A stretch of 64,000 bases of DNA, taken from contig NZ_KI912268.1 of assembly GCF_000242615.2 (NCBI RefSeq), positions 263,229 to 327,228 on the forward strand. The letters are read 5' to 3'. Shown in pieces: positions 10,906-19,477 of this stretch (its first letter is position 1; every line of letters begins with the position of its first letter). The notes beneath the pieces are model-generated. The model was given only the letters and a program-made list of their open reading frames with translations, was not told the origin of the DNA and made no database searches. The stretch is from Holophaga foetida DSM 6591. Its GTDB lineage: Bacteria; Acidobacteriota; Holophagae; Holophagales; Holophagaceae. A program made the translations under genes and the position numbers.

Positions 10906-12462
10906 ATGGGAAGCGGAAGGTTTTTGAAGGGCTTGGCGGCGATTCTGGTGTCCGCGGTGGTCGGCACCCTGTGCCACGCCGCGGGCGCTCCAGCGTCCGG
11001 GGATTTTGATGTCGTCGTCGTCGGAGGGGGCGGTTCCGGTGCCTGTGCCGCCCTCGCTGCCGCTCAGTCCGGGGTGAAAGTCCTGGTGGTGGAAAAGGAG
11101 CGCACCATGCAGGGCTCCTCGGCCCTCACCAAGGGCATGATGGGCATCAACACCACCTTCCAGCAGAAGGAACGGATGCACATCACGCCCATGGATGTCT
11201 TCCACCAGATGGAGAACTACAGTCACCTGCTGATGAACGCCCGCCTGGCCCTGGCCACGGTGAACAACTCCGCCGACACCATCGCCTGGATGCAGTCCAA
11301 CGGGGTCAAGTTCTGGCTGCCCATGGAGCCCCAGCAGTTCGCCCACATGAAGGACGGCGAAGTGCCCACCATCATCTACCACATGTGGGACGGCTTCCAG
11401 GGTATGGCTGCCCTGCAGTCTGCCTTCGAGAAGGCCGGAGGCACGGTGATGTTCCGGACCGAGGGCTTCAAGGTCCGCAAGGGTGCCGATGGCGCCGTCT
11501 GCGGCGTGGATGTCCGCACCCAGGACGGCCAGGTGAAGACCATCAAGACCAAGGCAGTCATCGTCGCCACCGGCGGCTACATGGGCAACGAAGAGATGAC
11601 CAAGGCCGCCGGGATCGTCGGTCACCCCATGGGCTGGATGTTCAATGATGGTGTGGGCATGAAGATGGCCTGGGAAGCTGGCGCGGCCAAATACAAGGAG
11701 AACGTCACCGAGTACCATGGCACCGGAATCGTCACCAAGGACAACAAAGAATCCCTGCTGATGACCAAGCTGGAGCCCTTCATCCACATCCCCCTTCTCT
11801 GGGTGGATCGCACCGGCCAGCGCTACTACAACGAGGATCACGTCTACGATAACGCCCTCGTGTCCCACGCCCTGGTGTCCATCGGCGGACAGGGCTTCGT
11901 GGTCTTCGACCAGGCCACCGTCGACACGTTCAAAGTGGCCAAGACGGGGATGCGCGATTCCTTTGCGCACATCCGCGGGATCCCCGGTGCCATCTCCGGC
12001 CCCCTGCCCAAGATCGAGGAGGCCCTGGAGGCTGGCATCAAGGAAGGCACTGTCCACAAGGGCAGCACCCTCGAAGAGCTGGCCGCCAATGCTGGCTTCC
12101 AGAAGGCTCCCTTCCTGGGCCAGATCCAGAGCTACAACGGCTATGTGAAGGACGGCAAGGATGGCCAGTTCGGCAAGGCCAAGGAACATCTGCTCTATCC
12201 TGTCGCCAAGGGGCCCTTCTATGCCCTGGAGGTGGTGACCTACAACCTGACGACCATCGGCGGCATCAAGGTCAATGAAAAACTCGAGGCCGTGGACCAG
12301 GACTCCTATCCGGTCAAGGGCCTGTATGCCGTGGGCAATGTGGCGGGAGGTCTCTACTCCGACAGCTATATGACCGTCGAGGGGCTGACGATGGGCTTCG
12401 CCTCCATCTCGGGGCGTCTGGCCGGCCTCAACAGCGCCAATTACGTCAAGTCCCTCAAGTAG
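10906..12462 (+). CDS. Exported FAD-dependent reductase (fumarate-reductase/flavocytochrome c flavin subunit)
   Basis: Residues 1-26 are a Sec signal peptide (AAILVSAVVGTLCHAA), followed by the dinucleotide-binding motif VVVGGGGSGACAALAAA (GGGGSG at 40-45) and the FAD_binding_2 fold (VIVATGGYMGNEEM, GLYAVGNVAGGLYSDSYM). It resembles the flavin domain of periplasmic fumarate, urocanate and related alkene reductases. The segment where classical enzymes have a GGxHGxNRLGGN-type motif reads GGLYSDSYMTVEGLTMGFA, so fumarate is probably not the substrate. ATG 10906 follows GGGGGAG; a TTG frame start at 10888 is less likely. A tetraheme cytochrome gene follows 28 bases downstream, supplying electrons that in Shewanella Fcc3 come from a fused domain. 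The likely role is terminal reduction of an organic acceptor; the substrate is unknown. Confidence 0.85.
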   Translation: MGSGRFLKGLAAILVSAVVGTLCHAAGAPASGDFDVVVVGGGGSGACAALAAAQSGVKVLVVEKERTMQGSSALTKGMMGINTTFQQKERMHITPMDVFHQMENYSHLLMNARLALATVNNSADTIAWMQSNGVKFWLPMEPQQFAHMKDGEVPTIIYHMWDGFQGMAALQSAFEKAGGTVMFRTEGFKVRKGADGAVCGVDVRTQDGQVKTIKTKAVIVATGGYMGNEEMTKAAGIVGHPMGWMFNDGVGMKMAWEAGAAKYKENVTEYHGTGIVTKDNKESLLMTKLEPFIHIPLLWVDRTGQRYYNEDHVYDNALVSHALVSIGGQGFVVFDQATVDTFKVAKTGMRDSFAHIRGIPGAISGPLPKIEEALEAGIKEGTVHKGSTLEELAANAGFQKAPFLGQIQSYNGYVKDGKDGQFGKAKEHLLYPVAKGPFYALEVVTYNLTTIGGIKVNEKLEAVDQDSYPVKGLYAVGNVAGGLYSDSYMTVEGLTMGFASISGRLAGLNSANYVKSLK

Positions 12463-12490
12463 CCAACCGGATCAAGAGAGAGGAACCTTC

Positions 12491-12889
12491 ATGTTCAACA
12501 AGGCAAAACGCTCTTTTTATCTGCTTCTGCTGCCCTTCCTCATCGCGGCGACCTTCATGTCGGCCTCGACCAAGAACAGTGCGCTGCTGGCAGACAAGCA
12601 CAAGACCAACGGAGTCAGCTGCGAGGACTGCCACCTGACGAAGAAGCCCACGAAGGCGGCCAAGATCGACAAGTGTCTGGAGTGCCACGAAGGCTACGAA
12701 GGCATGGCCAAGCGCACCGCCAAGAAGGAAGAGGGGCCTCACGTCTACCTCGCCAATATCAACCCCCACGACTCCCACATCGGCAAGATCGAGTGCAACG
12801 AATGCCACTCTGCCCATAAGGAGCCCCACAAGAGCTTCTGCGACCGGTGCCACACCTTCGATTTCGATTCGAACAAGAAGAAGCGCTAG
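12491..12889 (+). CDS. Exported tetraheme c-type cytochrome
   Basis: 132 residues with an N-terminal signal or anchor helix (YLLLLPFLIAATFMSAS, about 10-26) and four CxxCH motifs at 44-48, 62-66, 102-106 and 117-121. Additional His residues (H84, H93, H96, H109, H113) are candidates for the distal ligands. The pattern NPHDSHIGKIECNECHSAH resembles the cytochrome domain of Shewanella flavocytochrome c3. It starts 28 bases after the flavoprotein gene, with AGAGAGGAA upstream. It most probably passes electrons from a membrane quinol dehydrogenase to that flavoprotein. No CymA/NrfH-like partner is in the window. Confidence 0.92.
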   Translation: MFNKAKRSFYLLLLPFLIAATFMSASTKNSALLADKHKTNGVSCEDCHLTKKPTKAAKIDKCLECHEGYEGMAKRTAKKEEGPHVYLANINPHDSHIGKIECNECHSAHKEPHKSFCDRCHTFDFDSNKKKR

Positions 12890-12915
12890 CCCGATCTCGT
12901 CCGAGTTCGTATTTC

Positions 12916-12949
12916 CAGCCGTCCAGCTCCCGGGGAGACTGGACGGCTG
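12916..12949 (+). terminator. Terminator after the cytochrome gene
   Basis: An 11-bp perfect stem (CAGCCGTCCAG 12916-12926, CTGGACGGCTG 12939-12949) is followed by a T-rich tail. It separates the flavoprotein-cytochrome unit from the LysR-type gene. Confidence 0.8.
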
Positions 12950-12994
12950 CTTTCATTTCCTGATCTGAACGATAATGACCCGAGGAGGGCTCTG

Positions 12995-14182
12995 GTGGAC
13001 CGCAGGCAGCTTCGATGTTTTCTGGCCGTGGGCGAACACCTCCAGCTGACCCGGGCCGCCCATTCCATCGGCCTGACCCAGCCTGGCGTCAGCTATCAAC
13101 TGGCTTCCATTGAGGAGCTCCTTGGGGTTGCCCTGCTGAAACGCACTGGGAAGCACCTCTCGCTAACCCCCGCTGGGGACCTTCTGTACCGGGAGCTCCG
13201 GCGGCTATGCCTGGAGTATGCCCATGCCCTTGCCGATTGCCGCTCCCATTCCGACGGCGAACCATCGGAGACTCCTGGGCAGGAGGGGGCTCTTCCTGAC
13301 TTCCGGAGGCTGCGCTGCTTCCAGGCCAATGCGAGGTGCTTGAACTTCACCAAGGCCGCCAAGGAAATGTGTCTTACCCAGTCGGCTCTCAGCTACCAGA
13401 TCACCCAGCTCGAGGCGACGGTTGGGCGGGTGCTTTTCCTGCGATCCTCCAGGGTGGTCGCATTGACATCCACCGGGCATCACTTTTTTCGCTTCGTGGA
13501 GCCCTTCCTCCAGGAATACGAAGCTGTGGTCCGGCGTTGCCAGGGCCTGAAAGACCAAGTGGGAGGCTCCCTCATCCTCGGCTACGTGGGGGGGATTGAA
13601 ATGCAGCTCCTGCCCCGCCTTCTGCTGGACTTCGCCAAGCAATACCCTGCTGTCCAGGTGGGGACGCGCTACCTTACCCTGGCTCACCTGTTCGACGCCA
13701 TCCTCGATGGGGAGATCGATTGTGGATTCACGCTCCTCTTTGGGCATCAACACCCGGATGGGCTGGCGGTGCGAACCCTGGCCCGGGAGCCGATGATGGT
13801 GGTCGTTCATGGCGAGCATCCCTTTGCGGAGCGCCGGAGCCTCTGCCTTGAAGAACTCCGGGGTCAGCCACTGGTGAGCCTCAGTGAGGAGATGGGGGGG
13901 CCTGGGGTGGCCTGGCATCGGGAGGTCTGTGCGCGGGTCGGAATCGACTTCAACCGCGCCGAATTCCTTCCTGACTTCCAGTCCTTGTGGCTGGCTCTGG
14001 AGATGGGGCGGGGCATTGGCATCCAGCCACGGGAGACCTGTGAGCAGCATGGTGGCGGACATCTCCGGTACGTCAGGCTGGAGGACGCAGACATGAGTTT
14101 CGAATACGCTGTGGCGTGGCCTGCCAGAGGGGCCAAGTCTGGTCTGGCCGCCCTGCTGGGAATGCTCCCACCAGGGCGGTAG
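12995..14182 (+). CDS. LysR-type regulator with two tandem HTH domains
   Basis: 395 residues, about 95 longer than normal LysR regulators. Two complete LysR winged-helix domains lie in series: residues 1-80 (RQLRCFLAVGEHLQLTRAAHSIGLTQPGVSYQ) and about 103-185 (FRRLRCFQANARCLNFTKAAKEMCLTQSALSYQ). A periplasmic-binding-like effector domain follows (GGSLILGYVGG..., about 190-385). The two HTHs share the pattern LRCF..N....T.AA....LTQ..(V/L)SYQ, so an internal duplication is likely. The start is GTG 12995 with GAGGAGG six bases upstream. It lies directly after the flavoprotein-cytochrome pair and may control it; that link is inference. One or two operator half-sites per subunit could result. Confidence 0.88.
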   Translation: MDRRQLRCFLAVGEHLQLTRAAHSIGLTQPGVSYQLASIEELLGVALLKRTGKHLSLTPAGDLLYRELRRLCLEYAHALADCRSHSDGEPSETPGQEGALPDFRRLRCFQANARCLNFTKAAKEMCLTQSALSYQITQLEATVGRVLFLRSSRVVALTSTGHHFFRFVEPFLQEYEAVVRRCQGLKDQVGGSLILGYVGGIEMQLLPRLLLDFAKQYPAVQVGTRYLTLAHLFDAILDGEIDCGFTLLFGHQHPDGLAVRTLAREPMMVVVHGEHPFAERRSLCLEELRGQPLVSLSEEMGGPGVAWHREVCARVGIDFNRAEFLPDFQSLWLALEMGRGIGIQPRETCEQHGGGHLRYVRLEDADMSFEYAVAWPARGAKSGLAALLGMLPPGR

Positions 14183-14192
14183 GCCTGAAAGG

Positions 14193-16505
14193 TCACACGG
14201 GGATGCGCAGTCTGGTGATGCCTTGCCCTGTCCAGTTCTGGAATCGCCACTTCAAGATCGTTTCACAGGCTTCCCTGGCGCCACGGAATGGCTTGGTGAA
14301 GCGAGCGGACAGGATATTGCCCCTGGCATCAATACGGAGTTCCAGAAAGGTGCCGGCCGGGGTGTCGGCAAGCAGCTTTGCCACGGTCGGCTCCTTCAAA
14401 CGCTGGGCAAGCTCCGCCTGGCGGATTCCGAGCATTGGATCGGCGGTATCCGAGACGATGGGCTTCCGGTCACTCGGCTCCTCTCGCCGACATTCCAGGT
14501 CCATCTTTAATCTGGGAGCTGGGGCGCAGGCCATGGATTTGGCGAGCCTGCCTCCCACAGCCATGTTGGAAATGCCCTGGGGAAGGGGCAGGGGCTGGGT
14601 GATCAGCTGGGCTTGGCCGCTATGGTTGCGGATCTGGCTGTCGACGGCCACAAAGGAGGTGTAGTTCGTGAGCAGTCCATACTTCAAACCCAGTTCCGTG
14701 ATGCTCTTCTTCAGGCCCTCTGCATCGCCCAGACCCGCATAGTCCCCCATGAGCTGGATCCGATGCCGGGCCCACAGGTTGCGCAGGGAGGCTTCCTGGT
14801 CCATCACCTTGGCCTTGGAGATCTCGAAGCTCTGACGGAAGGGGCCGTTGCCTGAAATGCCTGTCACTTCCACGGAGCCTGTCGTGCCGCCCTTCCATTT
14901 TCCGAAGCAGATGACGGGACGTTCCGCGAGGAGGTCCGGGACCTGGAGGGGTTCCACATCATAGGCCTGGAAGTTACCGTTGAAAGTGAGCTTCACGTTC
15001 GTAAGCACTGGCGAGGCGATGTAGTTGCGGAACCGTTCCGCCTGGGCCGGGGCTTCAGCCGGATTCGTCAGCACGAATGGCTCTCCCATGCCTGCATGGG
15101 CCATGCCCTCGATGAGATGGCGGTTCACGGAGGAACCGACGCCGAAAGCGAACATGTTGGCGCCCCCCAGGTTTTCGCGGATTACGTCAAGCACGCCGGG
15201 CTCCACAGAAACATAGCCATCCGTGGAGATGACGAAGGTGCGCGACATGCCCTCCGCGCGGGGTAGCGCCAAGGCGTGGCGCAGGGCCGAGATGATCTCT
15301 GTGCCCCCACCGCCCCTCTGCTGGCCGATGAATGCGAGGGCGTCCTGGATGTTCTCCCGGTTTGCGGGCCTGGAACCCTCGGGGGACCAGAGGGCGGAGC
15401 CGGACTCGAAGACCTCCACATTGAATCGGTCCTGGGGCCTCAGATGGCTCACCAGGTCCTCCATCAAGGTCTTGGAGATCTCGATGGGAAAGCCCATCTG
15501 GGAACCGGAGACATCCATGATGAAGATGAACTCCCGGGGCGGAATCATGGCGGGCTTCACGGCCTTGGGAGGCTGCACCTGGAGCAGGAAGAAGTTCTCC
15601 TCCGCGCCCTTGGCCAGCAGCAAGCCGGACTGGATCTGGTCACCTGTCAGCTGATATTTCAAAATAAAGTCGCGGTTGCCGCCGTGGGTTTCCGAGGTGT
15701 CCAGCTTCACGGATGCATCACTGGGGCCATCGTAGGTCACTCCGGTCTTGTGGGTCCCGCAGGTGATGTGCTGGATGGGCAGACCCGCTGCCAGTCGCAC
15801 CTGGATAGCGAAGGCGGATAAAGGAGCCTCACCTTCGTTGGTGTAGGGATTGGCTACCCATTTTTCGGACGCGTCAGCTCTGGATGACGGTGTGTTCGAG
15901 TAGCGAGGCCCCACCACGGTGGGATAGACGAATTCATAGGTTCCGTTCGTGGGCACCAGGAGTTCGGTGTAGGAGAGTTCAACCCGGATCTCGTCTCCGG
16001 GCATGATGTTGGCCACATTCATCTGAAAGACGTTGGGGCGCTGCTGCTCCAGCAGGGAGGCGCTCCGGCCCTCCGCCCGTGCCTGCTCGTAATCCCGGCG
16101 CGCCTGCTCCTTCTCGCGGATCTTCGCCACGAGGGTGCGTTCGCCGATGGTCATCTTCATGCCGTATACTGCGGCCCGAGTGGAAGCAGGGAAGATGTAG
16201 ACGGCTTCGATGGGGTTCCGGCCCTCGTTCCGATAGACCTGGGTCACCCGCACATCGGCGATGACCCCGGCGATATCCGTTTTCACGGAGGTGGATTTGA
16301 GGGGCAGCTGGTCCACACTGGGATCCTCGCTCTTGACCCAGAAGAAGGGCGAAAGTGTGGCTTCCGGCTTCCCCTCAGGGATCTTCGGCGCAGCCATCTC
16401 ATGCTGCGGGACAGGTGCTGGAACCTTGGGCGCAGGGGCCTGGAACAGGGCCGCGCATCCGCTGATGGCGGTGACTGCTGCAGCCGTGGTGATGAAGAGA
16501 TTCAT
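14193..16505 (-). CDS. VIT/von Willebrand A domain lipoprotein
   Basis: From ATG 16505 (GGGAGG upstream) the protein has 770 residues. It starts with a lipoprotein signal ending in the lipobox ISGC, so Cys17 should be lipidated. A VIT domain (about 45-170; TQVYRNEGRNPIEAVYIFPASTRAAVYGM) is followed by a vWA domain from about 320 with a complete MIDAS: DVSGS, the Thr in GGGTEI and the Asp in ISTDGY. The C-terminus (DARGNILSARFTKPFRGAREACETILKWRF) resembles TonB-type C-terminal domains. Such VIT-vWA proteins are metal-dependent adhesion or scaffold proteins of unknown partner. The open frame runs 62 codons upstream, but the lipoprotein signal fixes this start. It follows the AEC transporter gene on the same strand. 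Confidence 0.88.
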   Translation of the reverse strand: MNLFITTAAAVTAISGCAALFQAPAPKVPAPVPQHEMAAPKIPEGKPEATLSPFFWVKSEDPSVDQLPLKSTSVKTDIAGVIADVRVTQVYRNEGRNPIEAVYIFPASTRAAVYGMKMTIGERTLVAKIREKEQARRDYEQARAEGRSASLLEQQRPNVFQMNVANIMPGDEIRVELSYTELLVPTNGTYEFVYPTVVGPRYSNTPSSRADASEKWVANPYTNEGEAPLSAFAIQVRLAAGLPIQHITCGTHKTGVTYDGPSDASVKLDTSETHGGNRDFILKYQLTGDQIQSGLLLAKGAEENFFLLQVQPPKAVKPAMIPPREFIFIMDVSGSQMGFPIEISKTLMEDLVSHLRPQDRFNVEVFESGSALWSPEGSRPANRENIQDALAFIGQQRGGGGTEIISALRHALALPRAEGMSRTFVISTDGYVSVEPGVLDVIRENLGGANMFAFGVGSSVNRHLIEGMAHAGMGEPFVLTNPAEAPAQAERFRNYIASPVLTNVKLTFNGNFQAYDVEPLQVPDLLAERPVICFGKWKGGTTGSVEVTGISGNGPFRQSFEISKAKVMDQEASLRNLWARHRIQLMGDYAGLGDAEGLKKSITELGLKYGLLTNYTSFVAVDSQIRNHSGQAQLITQPLPLPQGISNMAVGGRLAKSMACAPAPRLKMDLECRREEPSDRKPIVSDTADPMLGIRQAELAQRLKEPTVAKLLADTPAGTFLELRIDARGNILSARFTKPFRGAREACETILKWRFQNWTGQGITRLRIPV

Positions 16506-16654
16506 GGGGTCCTCCCTTGGGGTGCGCACCTGGATGGCGCGTCTCAAGAGGGGAATGCCCTCCAGGGGAGGAATCCTTTCAGATGGATTTGAACGTTTGG
16601 ATTTCTCCTCCGCGCTCTTCGCATCTCCGCGTGAGGCTCTCTTTCTCTCCCCGC

Positions 16655-17638
16655 TCAGATCAAGGCCATGTGCCTCAGCAGGAAGATCCACCCCGTGAGG
16701 GTGACGGAGGAGAGCAGGGTCGCCAGGACGATGATGCTGGAGGACAGGATCGCGTCGTTGTCCATGTTCTTGGCCATGATGTAGCAGCTGACGGTGGTGG
16801 GGGAGCCCGTCATGATGAGGACGGCCACCAGTTCACTCTTCGTGAAGCCCATGAAGACAGCCAGGGGCAGGAAGATGGCTGGCAGGATCAGCAGCTTGAT
16901 GGCGGTTGCCATCACGGTGGGCTTGATCCTGGCGAGGGCCTTCCGTCCCTCGAAGCCCGCTCCCACCATCAGAAGGGCCACTGGGGTGGCGGTGCTGCCC
17001 ACGCTGGTGATGGTCTTCGCCACGATCACCGGGAACTTGATCCCAAGCAGGGAGAAGGGAAGTCCGGCAAGGATGCCCAGAATAATCGGATTCTTGATGA
17101 CATTGAGACAGGTGTGCTTGATATGTCCCCTGCCACCGGGGTTGTCCGAGGCAGAAGACGAAAGGATGATCACCGAATAGATGTTGAACAAGGGGACCGC
17201 CGCCACGATCATCAGCGGAGTCTGGCCCAGATTTCCATAGATGTTCATGACGAAGGCAATGCCCAGGATCGCGGCACTGCTCCGGGCGGCGGCTTGGGAG
17301 AATGCGCCCACCAGGGACTTGTCCTTCATGGACAGGTGAGCCAGCAGCCAGATCCCCAGGAACATGGTCGTGGTGCTGACCATGCAGAACAGGACGAATT
17401 TTAGGTCAAAACCCTGGCGGAGATTGGTGGTGGCGATGTCGTAGAAGAGCAGGACAGGCAGGGCCACCTTGAATACATACTTGTCCGCCACATCGGCGAA
17501 GGCCTGGTTGAAGACACCCATGCGCATGAGCACCCAGCCCAGCACAATGACCAGAAAAATCGGCATCGTGGCATTGATCGCAAAATGGAAACTATCCAAT
17601 GGTTCACTTCCAGTCACTAGCTTACATGACATATGCAA
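16655..17638 (-). CDS. AEC-family (auxin efflux carrier-like) permease
   Basis: An inner-membrane transporter of about 327 residues with around ten hydrophobic helices in two repeats (INATMPIFLVIVLGWVLMRMG at the N-terminus, VALLMVGAGF in the middle, LSSVTLTGWIFLLRHM at the end). AEC members move malonate, malate or amino acid-like anions, but the substrate cannot be read from sequence. The given start is the ATG at 17638, which has no clear ribosome binding site. A TTG at 17599 with GGAAGTG upstream would give the usual family N-terminus just before TM1 and may be the true start. The gene is separated from the downstream vWA lipoprotein by about 150 bases. Confidence 0.88.
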   Translation of the reverse strand: MHMSCKLVTGSEPLDSFHFAINATMPIFLVIVLGWVLMRMGVFNQAFADVADKYVFKVALPVLLFYDIATTNLRQGFDLKFVLFCMVSTTTMFLGIWLLAHLSMKDKSLVGAFSQAAARSSAAILGIAFVMNIYGNLGQTPLMIVAAVPLFNIYSVIILSSSASDNPGGRGHIKHTCLNVIKNPIILGILAGLPFSLLGIKFPVIVAKTITSVGSTATPVALLMVGAGFEGRKALARIKPTVMATAIKLLILPAIFLPLAVFMGFTKSELVAVLIMTGSPTTVSCYIMAKNMDNDAILSSSIIVLATLLSSVTLTGWIFLLRHMALI

Positions 17639-17762
17639 ACAATGGCGAAGATCACTTCAGTAGCAGTTCGATTCGTGGCAATGAATCGCGCTTTCTCCGA
17701 GGAGAGAAACAAAAGCTGTTTCATCCACAGACCCAGGTGTCCCACCCGTAGACCATTTCTTT

Positions 17763-17820
17763 ACCCGATTATCGGCTTTGCTCAGCCGAAAAAGACATGA
17801 GCTGGGATGCCAAGGATAAA
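17763..17820 (-). repeat. Intergenic repeat copy left of the IS66 element
   Basis: Read on the minus strand this segment contains ATCCTTGGCATCCCAGCT, then TTTTTCGG and GCAAAGCCGATAATCGGGT. A diverged copy in the opposite orientation lies at 19561-19663 on the other side of the IS66 element, sharing the first 18 bases exactly and the AATCGGGT end. The two form a long imperfect inverted repeat around the element. Confidence 0.6.
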
Positions 17821-19377
17821 AGGGATGGTAGCCGTTCAGCCCCCTCCGCATGGAGGGGGTTTCTGATTCCACGGGGACCGCATCAGGCTGTGAAATCCGG
17901 TGCGGCGATTCCGACGAGGCTGGCCTTCATGGCCTGAGTCAGCCACTCCAGCAGGTCCACGCCGCGCTTCCGGGCCGTGCCTGCCAGGGTCAGCATGCGC
18001 TCCACAAAGCGGGCGCCATGCTCGCTCTCCACCCCCAGGCTCACCTTCCGCCACAGCACCGCCTTGCGGATCGCCCTCTCGGCTTCATTGTTGGTCGGCA
18101 CCACCCCTTCATGGGTCAGGTAGGTCCAGAGTCGATCCCATTGCCGGAGCAGATCGTTGGCTGTCCCCCGTGCTTTCTTGGTGGTATCGGGGTGCTTCGC
18201 CAGGATCTCGAACCGCTCCCGCATCTCCGCCTGGATCGACTGTGTCCCCTTGGCCAGTTCCTCCCGACTGATTTCCTCTTGCTCACACTGGTGCCACAGA
18301 TGGAAAGCCTTGTCGCTGGCCAGCTTCAGCATGCAGCCCTGGGTTCCCGTCTCACCCTTGCTCTCCAACATCCCCTGCACGTCACGTCGAATGTGGCTGT
18401 GGCAGAGCTGGTGCTTGGCCTTGAGGAACTTCTCGTAGGGCTTCCATCGGTCGCGCTGGATGATGCCCGGGTAGTCCTCGCCGAGGATGTCCTTGGCCTG
18501 CGCTTGGCCCCGTCCTGGCAGAAGTCGGAAGGCTTCGGCCTCCGCCGTTGCGGCGACCCAGAGCCACATCCGATCCTCTCCGCAGCGACCGAACCCCGTT
18601 TCATCGGCGTGCACCACTGGGGAGGCCTTCACCTCTTCGTGGATCGCTCTGGCAGTCGGGGCCACAGCCTCGCTCACCGACTTGCAGCAGGCCGCCACGG
18701 AACCCAGGGACATCCGCACGCCAAAGACGGATCGGTGCATCACCATGATCTCCCGCTTGGTCAGCCGGAAGCGCCCCGAGAGCACCCCGGTGAGCGCCTG
18801 GAGACGGGGGCCGAAAGCACCCTTTGGGGTCCCCACCGGCGCAGCCGCGCGGGTGACATGCCCGCACCGGGGGCAAGCTTTGGACCACTGCCTCAGCTCC
18901 GTGATGAAGGCCCGGAACGCTGGCGACTCGCAGAACTGCCGGATGATGGCATCCCGCCGGGGGGCCTGCTCCAGGGATTCCCCGCAACGCTCGCAGGCCT
19001 CGGGATCGGCGTCCTTCACCTCATCCACCTCCTCGGGCGGAACCTGCTCCCGGGTCTTTCCGGCGTGACCCGGCTGACCGCCGCGCTTCCGTCCACTCGG
19101 ATCTACCGGTGGCTTGCGCTTCCTACCCATGTCCGAACTGGGGGGCTTGGAGCTGTTGCCGGAGTTCTGGGTGATGCGCGCCTCCAGATCCGCCACGCGC
19201 CCCAAAAGCTGTTCCACCATTGCCTTTAGGGCCTGGTTTTCAGAGATCAGCTGACGCTCGTTCTCGCTCATTCCATGAGCATGGCCACCCTGAACGAAAA
19301 GTACAACCTAATGGCTCATATGGACTGAATTTGTAAGCGTCCATCCCCCTGCGGGGGCTGAACGCTTACAAGGGATG
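17820..19377. mobile_element. Complete IS66-family insertion sequence with 8-bp target duplication
   Basis: The element itself spans 17828-19369 (1542 bp). The left end reads GTAGCCGTTCAGCCCCC and the right end, read inward, reads GTAAGCGTTCAGCCCCC (15 of 17 identical). Both start with the GTA..CG typical of IS66 ends and continue into a G/C hairpin. It is flanked by an exact 8-bp direct repeat AAGGGATG (17820-17827 and 19370-19377), the duplication length known for IS66. Only one transposase gene is present and the accessory tnpA/tnpB are absent, as in the ISBst12 subgroup. All parts look intact, so it may be active. Confidence 0.95.
17883..19271 (-). CDS. IS66-family transposase (TnpC)
   Basis: 462 residues. 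An N-terminal coiled coil (ENERQLISENQALKAMVEQLL) leads into the typical NSGNSSKPPSSD segment. A zinc-finger-like region follows (CERCG at about 93-97, CPRCGH). The DDE catalytic core has D in VVHADETGF, D in IIQRDRWKPY and E in NNEAERAIRKAVLWRK. The reading frame is full length with no frameshift. It lies between the terminal inverted repeats of the IS and is the element's only gene. Confidence 0.96.
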   Translation of the reverse strand: MSENERQLISENQALKAMVEQLLGRVADLEARITQNSGNSSKPPSSDMGRKRKPPVDPSGRKRGGQPGHAGKTREQVPPEEVDEVKDADPEACERCGESLEQAPRRDAIIRQFCESPAFRAFITELRQWSKACPRCGHVTRAAAPVGTPKGAFGPRLQALTGVLSGRFRLTKREIMVMHRSVFGVRMSLGSVAACCKSVSEAVAPTARAIHEEVKASPVVHADETGFGRCGEDRMWLWVAATAEAEAFRLLPGRGQAQAKDILGEDYPGIIQRDRWKPYEKFLKAKHQLCHSHIRRDVQGMLESKGETGTQGCMLKLASDKAFHLWHQCEQEEISREELAKGTQSIQAEMRERFEILAKHPDTTKKARGTANDLLRQWDRLWTYLTHEGVVPTNNEAERAIRKAVLWRKVSLGVESEHGARFVERMLTLAGTARKRGVDLLEWLTQAMKASLVGIAAPDFTA

Positions 19378-19413
19378 AAAAGCCGCTGACAAGAGGCTCG
19401 GCGCTCTGGCCAG

Positions 19414-19477
19414 GTTCAGGAAGGGCAAGGGGGCGTAGGCACGCCTACGTGCCACAGCCCCCTTGTCCTTCCTGAAC
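19414..19477. repeat. Long imperfect palindrome
   Basis: The arms 19414-19434 (GTTCAGGAAGGGCAAGGGGGC) and 19457-19477 are complementary at 20 of 21 positions; the exception is a possible G-T pair. The loop contains a further GTAGGC/GCCTAC palindrome. Two more GC hairpins follow directly (GCGTGCGGC/GCCGCGCGC, CCCCGC/GCGGGG). This resembles a REP/BIME-like extragenic palindromic unit. Confidence 0.7.

Noticed and set aside
17850-19229. A 459-residue plus-strand frame inside the IS66 element
   Set aside because: Antisense to the intact transposase with the DDE residues.
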